Below are positions 10,420 to 22,149 of a stretch of 64,000 bases of DNA, in pieces. The stretch is from Lentinula raphanica (Eukaryota > Basidiomycota > Agaricomycetes > Agaricales > Omphalotaceae), in the NCBI GenBank assembly GCA_027919835.1, contig JANVFP010000005.1, positions 1,364,001-1,428,000 of the forward strand. Reading direction: 5' to 3'. Numbering within the stretch: the first letter of the stretch is position 1; every line of letters begins with the position of its first letter. The translations under genes and the position numbers were made by a program. The notes below the pieces were generated by a model, which saw nothing but the letters and a program-made list of their open reading frames with translations, ran no database searches and was not told the origin of the DNA.

Positions 10420-11850
10420 GTGGACCATCAACAAAATCGTGTGATCAATCCTTGGAAGGAAGGATTTCGAACTGATCAGGACGTGGAACAACTTGAACAG
10501 TCATTTTATCAGTCTATTAAAGCTAAAAGTCTGACGAGAGACGTTCATGGGTTGTCCCGGCCAAGTGATTACACTTCAGATCTGGACCATGTAAGTCCAG
10601 ATCAACCGGATAATTCCCAGTCCTACGACTTGAGGAGTGCCCGGGAACGAGTTCAATCGTGGGAACAAAAGAATGGAACATTTGAACAGCATATAGGCGC
10701 ATATAGTGACCCAATGTCATCATACTCAAATGTATCTGTCTTCGGTTCTCGAAAATATAAGCCTGTTGCGTTGAAAGTACGCCCGGTTAAGGCTGAACTT
10801 CCTGAGGAATTTAGGGTTCGTCGTCATATCTTTGGAGATCCTTTGGAAGGATTGCCAGATCTACCGACTCATCCACCTGAATTCACTCCGGGAGTCCGAT
10901 ACACGCAAGAGCGTAAGGAGATTATTGACAAGAACCATCCAGAAGGATTCTTAACAAATGAGGAACGAAAACTCGTTCATCATCTGATGAAGGTTCAGGA
11001 AATGGGTTTTGCCTGGGATCAATCCGAAGGTGGAACTTTCAGAGAGGATTTCTTCCCTCCAGTAAAGATTCCGGTTATACCTCACGAACCCTGGGTCGAG
11101 AAGAACATTCCCGTGCCTCCAGGAATCTTTCCTAAGGTTTGTAAGATAATCAAGGATAAGATCCTTGCAGGAGTTTACGAACCATCGAGTGCAAGCTACA
11201 GATCTAAATGGTTCTGTGTGGTGAAAAAGGATGGAACGAGCCTAAGATTGGTGCACAGTCTGGAGCCTTTGAATAAGGTTACTATACGGCACTCCGGGGT
11301 TCCCCCAGCTACTGCGGACATTGCTAGACACTTTGCAGGCAGAGCATGTGGAGGGATCTTGGATATCTTTGTGGGCTACGATGAGAGACATATAGACGTT
11401 GGATCTAGGGATCTCACCACTTTCCAAACTCCTTATGGACCACATCGTCTCGTCAAATTGCCTATGGGATGGACCAATTCGGTACCAATATTCCATGACG
11501 ATGTAACTTACTTGTTACGAGACGAAATTCCTGAATATACTATTCCTTACATTGATGATGTACCTGTGCGAGGACCCGAGAGTCGATATGAGTTACCAGG
11601 TGGTGGATATGAAACCATTCCGGAAAACCCACAGATCCGTCGATTCGTATGGGAACATCTTCAAAACGTGAATCGGATCATCCAACGAATGAAGCATGCT
11701 GGAGGTACCTTCTCAGGACCTAAAGCCTTCGTTTGTTGTGAGGAAACCACAGTGGTTGGACATCGTTGTGCCTATGAAGGACAGAAACCAGATGATAAGA
11801 TCGCTACTACGGTCCTAACTTGGCCTAAATGCGAACTCGAACACATGTAG
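10420..11850 (+). pseudogene. pol: Giant-C reverse transcriptase, ending at a premature TAG
   Basis: This is the polymerase that makes the element's DNA copy. After a charged N-terminus, the RT fold starts near residue 190 (FAWDQSEGGTF), with KWFCVVKKDG, the PMGWTN turn and the active site YIDD near residue 378. The order matches Intact-D pol. The frame ends in TAG at 11848-11850, but the same frame then reads SFLGTVGQLRMF, the usual connection to RNase H. The TAG is therefore a nonsense change inside pol, not a natural end. Positions 10197-10419 hold weakly coding linker. Confidence 0.85.
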
Positions 11851-12501
11851 AGCTTTCTGGGGACTGTTGGCCAGCTTCGAATGTTCATTCACAACTATTC
11901 CAAGAAAGCTGCCCCCTTGACTAAATTGACGGCAAATGTACCGTTTGAGTGGTCTGAGGAGCAGGATCTTGCTATGGAACTACTAAAGGAAGGAGTGCGA
12001 AATGCACCAGCCCTTAGAGTCATTGTTTATGATTGGGAAACACATCTATCAGTCGATAGCTCCTGGATGGGAACAGGATTTTACATTTATCAAGTAGATC
12101 CTAACGACTCTGAAAAGATCTATTACAATTACTTTGGATCTATTCCCTACGTGGAACGGGAAGCCCGTTTTTCACAGTCTAAACGTGAACTTTATGGTCT
12201 GAAACTTGCTTTGGAGTCCACCCATTATCTTCTTTATGGATGCCGACAACTGATAGTGGAAACTGATGCGAGCTACATACAGGGAATGCTTGAAAACCCC
12301 AGTAGTGGCCCAAATGCAACCATTAATCGTTGGATTGAGGCAATCCGTAAATTCCATTTCGATTTGGTACATGTCAAAGGTGTAACACATGGACCTGATG
12401 GCTTATCTCGAAGACCACCTGGTGGTTGGACACTCCTCGCGGAAAGTCGACCAGTGAAGATGATCTGGACGAGGATGACTCCAACAACATCAGGTTTCTG
12501 A
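11851..12501 (+). pseudogene. Giant-C RNase H domain
   Basis: This continues the RT frame directly after the TAG. It contains LSVDSSWMGTGFYIYQ (first catalytic Asp), SKRELYGLKLAL (Glu), VETDASY and the final HGPDGLSR region (Asp). The sense passes into another frame near 12430, where an acidic linker continues to 12818, so the domain ends in a frameshift. RNase H removes the RNA template strand during reverse transcription. Confidence 0.8.
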
Positions 12502-12839
12502 AAGCAGATGATGCCGACGATCCATTCCCCTTTGATTCGTTTAAAGATCATATAGATCCAAGGCATGGTTATCTCCTAGGAATCTATTGCCCAGATTTCG
12601 AGGAAGATCTAGAACTTGCCAGAGAAGAAGATCTTGAGCATAAACTACGAAAGGACCATCTGCTTATGCATGGGATGCAACCAGTTTCTCAGTATCTGCA
12701 ATATACCACGATTCCTGACAATGCAGTCTGGGGACCAGATCAATCATATCCGGATTCCCACAGATCTGATGGAGGAAATCGTTTGGACAAGCAGTTGCCA
12801 GAGATCTGGAGTGGCTGAAAAACCCTGATGCAGAATGTT

Positions 12840-14272
12840 TCGGGAAATTGGACAAGAAACAACGGTTAGAGATGGATAGGAAAGTATTCCCTTCTCCATT
12901 GATGCCGAAGGTCGATTGTACCATAGGAAGTTATCGTCAGATCAGCCTCGTTTAGTCGTGGATCCTGATCGACGAATGGCTCTTCTGAACAGTGCACATG
13001 ATGCCCTGGTCACAAAGGTGTCTTTGCAACGAAGGACTTCTTGGAAAAGAGGTTTTGGTGGCCAGATCTGGACAAAGACGTGGAGTGGTATGTTAAATCG
13101 TGCCAAGCCTGTCAGGATCGACAGAGGGCTCTCATTAGAATCCCTCCAACGGTTACCTACACCCCTTCCCTGTTTCAGAAGGTACATATTGACACCATGT
13201 TCATGACTCCATCCAGTAATGGGTGTAAGTACATAGTGCATGGTCGAGATTCACTTTCATCCTGGTCCGAGGCGAGAGCCTTAAGAGTGGAAAATGCCAG
13301 ATCTATAGCTGAATGGTTCTTTGATGACATTATCTGTCGATGGGGATGTCCTGAGGAAGTTGTTTCGGATAATGCACCCCAAATGAAGCTTATGCTGAAA
13401 TGGTTGGAACAAAAGTATGGGATCCGAGGAATTAAGATTTCCCCGTATAACTCTCAAGCTAATGGAAAGATTGAGCGTGCTCATTATGATCTGAGGCAGG
13501 CCTTAGCAAAGACTTGTGCCGGAGATCTGAGCAAATGGTTCTACTTCCTGAAGCCAATGTTATGGGCAGATCGAGTCACTCCTAGGAGGGTCTCGGATGC
13601 TCTCCCTATTTTGTTGTAACTGGTGCAGAACCGTTACTCCCTTTTGATATCGTCGAATCTACCTATTTGGTCAATCCACCAAATCGAATCCTCTCTCGGG
13701 AAGAGTTGCTGGGTTATCGTGCTCAGGCCCTTTCCAAACACCGTTCCTTCATTGAGAACATGAGATCCAGGATTGATGCTAATAAGCGTCGAGATCTTAG
13801 GATCTTCGAAGACAAGTTCCGATATACTATCAAGGACTGGGATTTCAAACCAGGGACCTTGGTACAGATCAGGAACACCACCATCGAGAAGAATTTGGAT
13901 CGAAAAATGTATAGTCGTTACCGTGGACCTATGGTTGTGATCAGACGAACACGAGGAGGATCTTATATCATTGCTGAAATGGATGGTACCGTACTGAAAG
14001 ACAAAGTCGGTGCATTCAGAGTAATGCCTCATCATGCTCGTTTCGAACCAATAGATCTGCCCCAGAACATCCATGACCTGATAGATCTGAGTCCAGAACA
14101 ACTGGAAGCTATGGTCGATGATGACGAGGATACCCCTGATAATGTTGAGGATCTAGTATTCGGAGCAATCCCTAAGATCAACATATCTGAGGATCCTGAT
14201 GTCACATTCGATACTTCAGCTGAAAAGGATAAGATCCTCCGGATCCGAAGGCTGCAGAGTCCGGTTCTATGA
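12840..14272 (+). pseudogene. Giant-C integrase, several frameshifts
   Basis: The HHCC domain is split by a frame change near 13015 (AHDAL in one frame, FLEKRFWW and CQACQ in the next). The catalytic core runs from 13041. It has Asp in HIDTMFM, Asp in VVSDNAPQ and Glu in NGKIERAHYD, so all three acidic residues are present. Another frameshift lies near 13590-13620. The C-terminal DNA-binding part, from NPPNRILSREELL, continues to 14272. No chromodomain is visible. A short basic tail may continue to about 14350. Confidence 0.8.
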
Positions 14273-14549
14273 TGAAGCACCTGAGGATGACAATTCTGAG
14301 GCAGGCCCACGTCGTAGTCGAAGGATCTCCTCATCAAACTGAGTTAGACCAACAGATCTATTTAGTTTGGGGGAGTCCGGTCATTGATCTTTCGAAATTC
14401 TATCTCAACATGCTCGAGGAAGTTGGTCATCGACTGAATTACCTCAAAAACTACCTAATACGTTACTTGACTGCATATCAGGTATAAAAATAGGTACCAG
14501 GACAACGGGAACGAATGGATCTGGTGTTTCAACTACTTCAGACGTCTAC

Positions 14550-16527
14550 CTAAGGCGCGGAATGTGGAGGAAGCGAAGGATCTAGGCGTGCTAGCTGTTC
14601 TCTATCACCTTGTGGATCACCCCTGGGTGGCATCATAAGGGGACGAGTGTAGGGTGTGTAGGAAGGAACGACAACCACTTCCTCGCGAGGATTGCTGTCG
14701 TCGTCGGCGTTCAGGGGCTTTTTCATGCGGAAAGCCTTCATGGCGTTGTCGATAATGGCCTGACTTGCCAACCCACGTCGAGCGTAAACCTAGCTTTGAC
14801 GGAACAGTCGAAAAGCTGATTCTGATGGAAGTTAACCAAGGCATTGAACTGTGCCTCGGTATAGTTGCTGTACTCAGCAGCGTGGCTATGAGTGATATCT
14901 TGAAGGAGACGGACGAGGTCCCAGTTTTCGGAATCTCCAGGGTCGCCTGTGAAGATGATTAGCTCAGATACCACGTCCTAGAGACAGTTCAAACGCAAGA
15001 CAACATGCTAAAGCAATAGATCTAGTGATCCTTGCTGCTCTGTGATAAATAATAGAGCGAAAAGAAGAGAAGATCTGTTGGAAATGACTCGAGGTACTTA
15101 CAAGTATCGGCCAGATCTAGGTAGACCTTGGTCCTCTTGGTCTGTTCCTCCCCGGTCGCCAGGGGCTGAACGATAGTCTCAGGTCCAGCAGTGGTTGAGT
15201 AAGGCTCAGGATTCACTGAAGTCTCGGCGGATCCTGCTGCCCCCACATCTTGGTCCTGTCGCTTTCGTTTTCCCTTGCCCTTGGAAGCCTTCGTAGTCTC
15301 TTCCTCAGCATTCGTCCCCTTGGCCTTAGCCTTGGGTTTGGGTTCCTCTTCCATCTAAAGAATCATCAGATCTATTCGTTTTGAGTAGATCTAAAGGTAC
15401 TTACGATGATATCCGGGTCAGCCATTGGCTCAGGAGTCTCCTCGACGACCTTAGACTTCTTTTTGGACTTGGACTTAGACTTAGCCTTGGGAGACGCCTC
15501 TTCTTCACCTGCAACGTCCTCCATCTGAAGATCTTCATCAGAAACCGTTAGATCTATCAAGTGGAACGACGTACAGGGCTATCTTGGTCAGCTACTTTGA
15601 CGGGAGTGCCCTTTCGATACAACTTAGCACGACGTTCGGCTCGATAAGCAAGAATGGCATAGGCTGCAATGCCATCACAGCCTGTACTTGCCTGTTGACG
15701 ACGAAGGAAGGCAGTAGTTCCCTTGGGACGGGCCTTACGTGCAGCAGCCTCGTCTTCAGCTTCGGCGGCGGCGAGATCTGCTTCCTAACTCGATGGATCA
15801 GTACTTCGGATCGACTCGACGAACAGATCTACTCACGATTTCTTCCATGAACTTCTGTTCAGCGTCAATGGGCTCGACTGAAGCACGTTCCACGGTCTTT
15901 TCTCTGGCCTTGGACGATTCCTTGCCTTTGGTCTTTGAAAATTGATCAGATCTATCGAAGGGACAAAGTTATCGAGCAATACTTACTCCTGGGGTCGAGT
16001 TTTTGACTTCCTTTGCAGCGGCTTCGGCCTTCTGCATTTTGGCTCGAGTGGCGGAACGACGGATCTTGACGAGCTCGTCCAGAAACAGTTCCATCCGGGA
16101 GTCTTGTCCACCCTCATTCTTGACGTTGGGGTACAGTCTGCCGGCCTCCTCTGCGATCTCAGAGAAGGCCATGATGCCGATCAAGCCTTCACTCAAGGCC
16201 TCGTACTGTTGCATGTACGATGTGTTGAGACTGGCAGCCTCCTTCGACACCTTAAGGGACTGGAAAAGTCGTCAGAAGACTGATAATGAACAGATCTAGT
16301 CATGAAATACATACAATGTGTTCATAGGCAGACTTTACATCAGCCATGATCGCTTTTCTCGTCGAAGTCTGAAGCTTGATGGATCCTTGTTGATTGATAG
16401 CAGCACTGAATCCTAGGGTACGATCTTGACATAGTACCTTCACCCAGTGAGCTGCATCGTCAGCCCAGTCCTCAAGCTCGGACTCCAAACGAAGGGGAAT
16501 GTTGGAAAATTCGTGGTTGGGTGCCAT
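14550..16527 (-). CDS. Cargo gene A: antisense, spliced, unknown function
   Basis: I do not recognise this protein. It starts at ATG 16527 (MAPNHEFSN) and is split by clear GT-AG introns of 50-55 bases. Exons are 16527-16315, 16259-15987, 15932-15837, 15784-15575, 15524-15405 and 15354-15102, and all joins before the last keep frame. The exons encode an N-terminal helical part, an Ala/Glu/Lys-rich middle, and very basic KSKSKSKKKSK and KGKGKRKRQ stretches. The last exon (about 14980-14550) has one unresolved frame break near 14775, and its junction is uncertain. Introns facing this way cannot be spliced from the sense genomic RNA, so they survive retrotransposition. Function is unknown; nuclear location is a guess from the basic tracts. 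Confidence 0.75.
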
Positions 16528-17338
16528 ATTTTTGTTTGGGAGTTGGATCTACTCGGATCAGTGCTGTTTTATACGAGAAAACTTTCCTTGACTGAGTCAG
16601 CAGGGACTGCTGAGCTTTTAGTTTGGGGGAGGGGACACTGTGTTTCGAAAATTTTCAAATTTTAAAATTTTACGAAGTCAGTGATCTAAGTGAAACAAGC
16701 ATGTGGGTAACATGTATAGCACTAGATCTGAGGCCGACGTAGCTCACATTAGTTGCCCAAAGGATTAAGAGACCTTAGGGCAGTGACCACCAACATTTTT
16801 ATAAGCGAAAGGCACGAAAGAACGAATGGATCTATTCGTGTTTTCCGCATATACTCACAGATCTAGGGGTCCTGTAACAAGGGATGCACTAGATCTGTTC
16901 ATTTCTCTTACAAAGAGGTTCAATAGGGTCAATGAAACTCGTATTTCAAAGACTTCTATTAGAAACTACTTTAATAACACTATGAAGGATAGATCTATAA
17001 ACTTCATGAACTCAGTGGACTTATAGTTGGTTTTCTCACGAGGTTTCAAGATCAAAATGGCACAAAGGCCATGCATTAGATCAGACTACAGAGGTGATAC
17101 CTAAGTGTCTGTAAAGATGTACCAAAATGAGACCAGAAGAGGAGACTACATAGGCTACGATAGTGATTGGAGAAGATTTAGTCCGTATGTAGTGACCCTA
17201 AGGGTCTGTAGATGAGTCCGCGGATTGAGATATGTACCAATGAAAAAGTGTCCTGTCCAAGAAATGCGCACCGTCGAACAGATCCGCTCAAACGAAACCA
17301 TGTACCCAAGAGATCTGAGACGGAAAACCTAGGATTAC
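16528..17338. other. Non-coding spacer between cargo genes A and B, rich in AGATCT
   Basis: No convincing coding sequence is visible. The spacer would hold the promoter of gene A and the 3' end of gene B. It contains five AGATCT palindromes, at about 16724, 16859, 16891, 16991 and 17310. Confidence 0.5.
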
Positions 17339-19982
17339 TCAAGGTTTCTGCTCGCCAGAGACCAGCGTGGTTGGTTCCTCAGGCTTTACAGCAGTCTCAG
17401 GGTCCCAGTTGGAGGCATGCATGGCTGAATACGTTTTCGTTGGTTCTACAGCTGGAGAGGCGACTGGTGCGGATACTGCTTCGCTCGAAGTGGAAGGATC
17501 TGAGGAGGATTCGAGCTTGTGCTCCTTCAGGAAGTGCTGGAACTGCTCGATCTCTTCAGGTTTCTCGAGATACGCGGAGAGGTTGCATGACGAATTCCAG
17601 TTGAAGAACGTGGCCAACAAGGTCGCATCATCGTAGCTCAGTTTGTCGTCGGGTGTTCCTTGGCCCAGGCTGTGAGAACCACGTTGGCATCCAGTCCAGC
17701 AACCTTGAGGTCGCGGACCAGGTGTGCGAGGTTGTAGCCAGCCAGGTTGAACATGTCCTGAGCAAGTTCCTGGGCGCGGAAGTAACGATCCAAGCCTGCC
17801 TGGAAACGGGCAAGGGCCAAGGAGTAACCTAACGCGATGAACGATGAAAGTCAGTGCTAGGGACATGCGAAACGCTGGAAACTACTTACTGCCTGGAAGA
17901 GACTGTACTGCTTTTGGAAGTTCCTGCAATAAATCTGATTGCAACTCCAAATGAAGTGCGCTTGGACAGGTTCTGTGAGACTGTGTGCATCCCTGACAAG
18001 GACCCCCGAGACGCGAACCTGCTGTACAGGTGAGACCGCGTACCTGGCACGAAATGCAGTCAAGGGAGGGAGCCAAGTCGGGATCGGAAACGGCCATGTC
18101 TGAATCATCATGCACCAGACGGCGCGAGACAAGGTGACCGAAGCGGCCTAGGTTGTCAAGTGAAAAGGTGACGCCACCTACGGTCAGGAAGGCTCCTAGT
18201 TGCTTGAGCTCGTCGTCAAGAGTCCATGGCGATGAGCGAAGGATCTGCATCTCGGGGCGACGCTTGAGACCAGAATCCTGCTCCACTAGATCGGCAAATG
18301 CTGTCTTAACCTGGAAGTTCGGGTTCGTCAGAAAGAGGGCATGATGACTCGTCGTCTCGAGGTCGTTATGTTCCAACGGAACCTCAGGCTCCGTTGCCGC
18401 ATCTTGCGTTGCTGCCGATGGTTTGGAACCCTTGGAGGTCCTAGTAGCGGCAGCATCTGCGACTTGAGGAGGCGGAGTATCCTTGGTAGTTTTGGCGGAA
18501 GCGGAAGAGGTTTTGGCCTTCTTAGGCAACGGTTCTTGCATTTCCTAAGGGAGAAAGGATCGTTAGCAACAAAGCAAGGTCAAGATGTGTTGAAGGAACT
18601 TACCACATCCGCGACAGGAGAGGAAGTATCCCGTTCACGTTTCGTCGGCTTAGGGATTGGTCTGCTGGTAACGGGAGGTCCGAGCTTGGCGGTTGAAGTC
18701 TTGGAAGGTCGAACCCGAGGGCTGCTGCGTACAGGGAACTCTGGGAGTGTGAGGAAACATCAGCGAGGGTCAGAAAGGTTCGGGGATGGCTAAGCTTACC
18801 ATTGGAAGCCTTGGCCTTGCCTTTGCCTTTAGGAGCCTTGAAGACGTCCTTGATGTCTGTATCGTCCGAAGCCTCGGTCTCACCATCGTCTTCACCACCA
18901 AGATCTAGCGCGGGGGATGCGGGACCATCGTTTTCGTCCACGGGCGAAGCAGGGCCTTCGTTTTCGAAGTCGTCATCCTCCAAAGCGTTCAGAAGTGGGC
19001 TAGCAGGTGGGAGATCCAATATTCCACTGGGATCCGGTAGTAAAACCGCACCGGTGACAGGATGATGAAGGACGTTGGAAGCGACTCCAGCCTGAGCGAT
19101 GGTAATGAGCAACTGGCCTTCATAAGTCGATGGGTCGAGAGGCAAGGGAATGGCAAGCGAAACAACATTGTGCGAAGGACCTTTGATGGCCTAGTATATG
19201 CTGTTAGTGAAGGGACAAGTCTAGGGAAGCAAACCGTGTACTTACGCGAGTTTGGTTGCGTAGAGTCTTGTCCACGCCAAGTCCCCGTCGAGTATCCTCA
19301 TTGTAGACTTTAGAGGCATACTCAGCCTTCGTCAGTACCTTCTCGCAGAAGTCACAAAAGAGGCAGATGAACCGTAATGCAAACAAGGGGCAGCACCGGG
19401 TCTTGTGCCAAAAGATGCGGTAGTAACCCTGTGAAGCGTCAGGCGAAGTCCTCGGAAGGGAACAGAAAGCCTTACCAAGGCACTGGTCACCATGGGCTCC
19501 TTGAGCATGGAGAGAAGAGCATCCTTCGTCTTGGCCTTGGGACCATCCATAACATCAGCAAGAGCATCTTGCACGACGTTTAGAGCACGATAAAGCGTAG
19601 ATCCTTCTTCGCGGCACACCGCTCCTCGACTGAAGTCCTCGACAAACTGAACAAGCAGTTCGGGATAGAAGGTCTCTGGAATTTGGCTTTTGTAGCCCGG
19701 GGCAGGCGAGTTGGGGAACGTGGTCGGTTCTGGGTCGGAATAGAGCTTAAGGGCGAAAGCAGAGTCGAAAGCGTTATTGTGGGAAGGCCAGGCTCGCCTA
19801 AGAAGGTCGCATTCACGTTTGGAGGCTGGGAGGAATAACACTGGCTTCTTGGAAGTCAGGCTGTCTCGAGCACGAAGCTGAGTGTTGAACTTAAGGTCAT
19901 CGAGAGCTGGAGCCTTGCTACGTAATTCTCGAACCGCGTACTGCTTTCGTGAGGACGAAGATCCGGCGTTGCGAGACGACAT
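17339..19982 (-). CDS. Cargo gene B: antisense, spliced, Zn2Cys6-like cysteine cluster
   Basis: The gene starts at ATG 19982 (MSSRNAGSS). Exons are 19982-19476, 19428-19246, 19190-18800, 18740-18604, 18544-17890 and 17828-17339. The five introns are GT-AG, 47-61 bases, and every junction keeps frame. The product would be about 787 residues. Exon 2 is Cys/Phe-rich (ICLFCDFC). Exon 3 is acidic with Pro-Ala-Ser repeats. Exon 5, near 17985-18065, has the spacing C-x2-C-x6-C-x9-C-x2-C-x6-C, which fits the fungal binuclear zinc-cluster DNA-binding pattern. One frame break lies in exon 6 near 17650. A DNA-binding role is inference. I do not recognise a named family, and the cluster sits mid-protein rather than at the N-terminus. 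Confidence 0.75.
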
Positions 19983-20445
19983 AGCGATAATAGAGGAAGG
20001 ATCAGTTGAGCGACGATGTTGGAGTGGAAGAAAGAAAGAAAGCGGACTTAGAGAAAATTTTCGAAGTCCGGCAGCCTTTTATCCACGGTTCTTAAGAACT
20101 TCCCAGGACGTAATAAGCCACTGGGAAAATTCTAAGAATAGTAGGAAGACTGTAATACTTACAAAGGTCAAAGAAATGAACTTTGTGAAGTTACAGGATG
20201 TTGTGATTAGATCTCTTGATAATCACACTCGGAAATTAGGCGCTTCTATCGAGTTAGCCGCGGATTTAATTATCATCAGTTGATCCCGAGGCAACCGAAC
20301 AGATCTATAGCGTTAATGAGTGGGAATACCATTGGGATATCGAAGAGATCAATCCAAAAGCTCGGATCAGTTGCAGTACCACGCTCCCAAGGGAGGTACG
20401 AGCCTGTCTACCCAACCAGATGACCGGGGACGGTCAGATCTTTAG

Positions 20446-20456
20446 TTTGGGGGAGA
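20446..20456 (+). promoter_or_regulatory. Giant-C polypurine tract
   Basis: TTTGGGGGAGA directly precedes the 3' LTR, the expected plus-strand primer for DNA synthesis. Confidence 0.75.
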
Positions 20457-22149
20457 TAATACGCCCATTTTGCGTGCAGGCATGCAATGGCCTAATTTTA
20501 ACGATTAGAGCCTTGTAGAGTACTAAAGGACTGTAGTGAGCCCGAGCTGACAGTCAAACTTGTATCATGTTAATGCCAGGACGTCAGATCCAGACAGGAA
20601 AACACATCCTGACGAATAATAAGAGTTCACACTCGAGTCCCTTGGTCGGGGAGTCCTTCAAGACAAAGCCACCTCTGATATGAGCTATCAAGGGATTATC
20701 AACTTAGTTTTCAACGCCTAACGGCCAACTGAGTATGATACTGCACCGAGACGAGCTTAGAACCAATAGATCTATTCGTATTACCAGTGGGGATGGATTA
20801 TTCAAGGCCCAGACTCAACAGATCTATTCACTTAGATCGAGTTTCGGGATGGATCAGGTCGCAGGAATGTGACTAAACGGAGAAACAACCAAAGTGTATC
20901 ATCTCAGTTACATGTGGACATTTCCTAAATGGGAAATAGACGCCTGAGATGTACAGCTTTGACCAGGAGTGTTGCAAGGGTAGATCTTTCGACTTCACCA
21001 TTGTTAAACCTCTGGATCTATTCGATATATGCATATCGTTGGAAAGCTAGAAGCCAAACGAACCTATTGGGACAGGTTTCCCCCCTTTATATGTACTCCC
21101 ATTCAGTTGGAGAGGCATACAACTGTTCACATAGCGGAATCAAATGAGGAAACGTTTGAGTTACCTGTGCAGGAGCTTATCCGTGCCCTTTAACCACCAG
21201 CATGTGGATGGACGCACAGACCAGGTCCGGATTCGAAGGTCAGGCAACTAGATCTCGACAAAGGACCACCAGAAATGGACATTTTACTTGTTTTTATCCT
21301 TTTTACTCTCTGTTTCTCTGGTGTTTGTATCGTTTCTCGTCCTATCTTTCCTTATATGTATCAGATCTCGGACTCCGTTCTCTCAAATCTATAGATCTAT
21401 TCCATAAAATAGTAAATTGGCTACAGATCTCTTCGTAGAAGTACTTAAGGACGTAGCCTACAAAAATATATTCAGGTTTTGTGCCCAGTTTCTCTGACTA
21501 GCTAACCTTTGCTCTCATACGTGAGGAGTAAAGGCTTTGTAAGCCGGGCGGTCTTCGAAAGTGGTTGTGAAATTCTCATCTCGTTAGGCCCGATATCTTG
21601 TCAGTTGATAAAGTCTCAGCTAGATTTGAATCGAAGGTAGACTCCTATCGTGGAGATACAGAGGGCTTGGTTCTCGGTTGTTCCAAGTGAGCGTTCAGAG
21701 TTTCGGTGGCTCTGTTCAAGCAGACGTGTGGTGATCGGTGATCCATACGAGCTGTGGAAGGTTTTCTGTGATCGGTGATCAGTAGATCTTCAACCTGGTT
21801 CTGATAGTATTTGTGTGGTCATAAAGTCTGATCTATACGAGTTCTTTCGTTCCTTGTAAACCCTTTGAGTGGATCACTCACCCCCTTCGAGTCCAGATCA
21901 AAAGATCTGTACTTCCGTGTCACTTCGCTCTGTTGACCTGTATTGCGGATCCAGTAGATCTTTTCAGACTACCAGTTCGTTCTAAGGTATAAGATCGTGC
22001 GGAATCTCTGACAACGCCCCACACCTCGCTTAAATACATTTGACAAACGACATAAGAAGTATATTGGTGATCAGTGTTCAGTGATAAAGTCACTAGGTCA
22101 TTAGATCTATCCAACGAAGCATTAAATTGCACCCTTCATATCCTCGTTA
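20457..22149 (+). repeat. Giant-C 3' LTR (1,693 bp)
   Basis: It is the same length as the 5' LTR. I see two differences: C to T early in the repeat (TTTCAACG against TTTTAACG) and G to A in TCTCGACGAAGG. It is followed by the second CCGT target duplication and then the interrupted Chromo-B integrase. Confidence 0.95.

Larger units (their letters stand above)
5049..22149 (+). mobile_element. Giant-C: 17.1-kb Ty3/gypsy-type element with antisense cargo genes
   Basis: The element is bounded by two 1,693-bp LTRs and a 4-bp target duplication, CCGT (5045-5048 and 22150-22153). It is inserted in the Chromo-B integrase. Order on the plus strand: 5' LTR, primer-binding site, gag, protease region, reverse transcriptase, RNase H, integrase, two antisense spliced genes, polypurine tract, 3' LTR. 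The coding frames contain several frameshifts and a TAG stop. The LTRs differ at only two positions that I can see, which suggests recent insertion. It is about twice the length of Intact-D in this window (8.5 kb). Confidence 0.95.
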
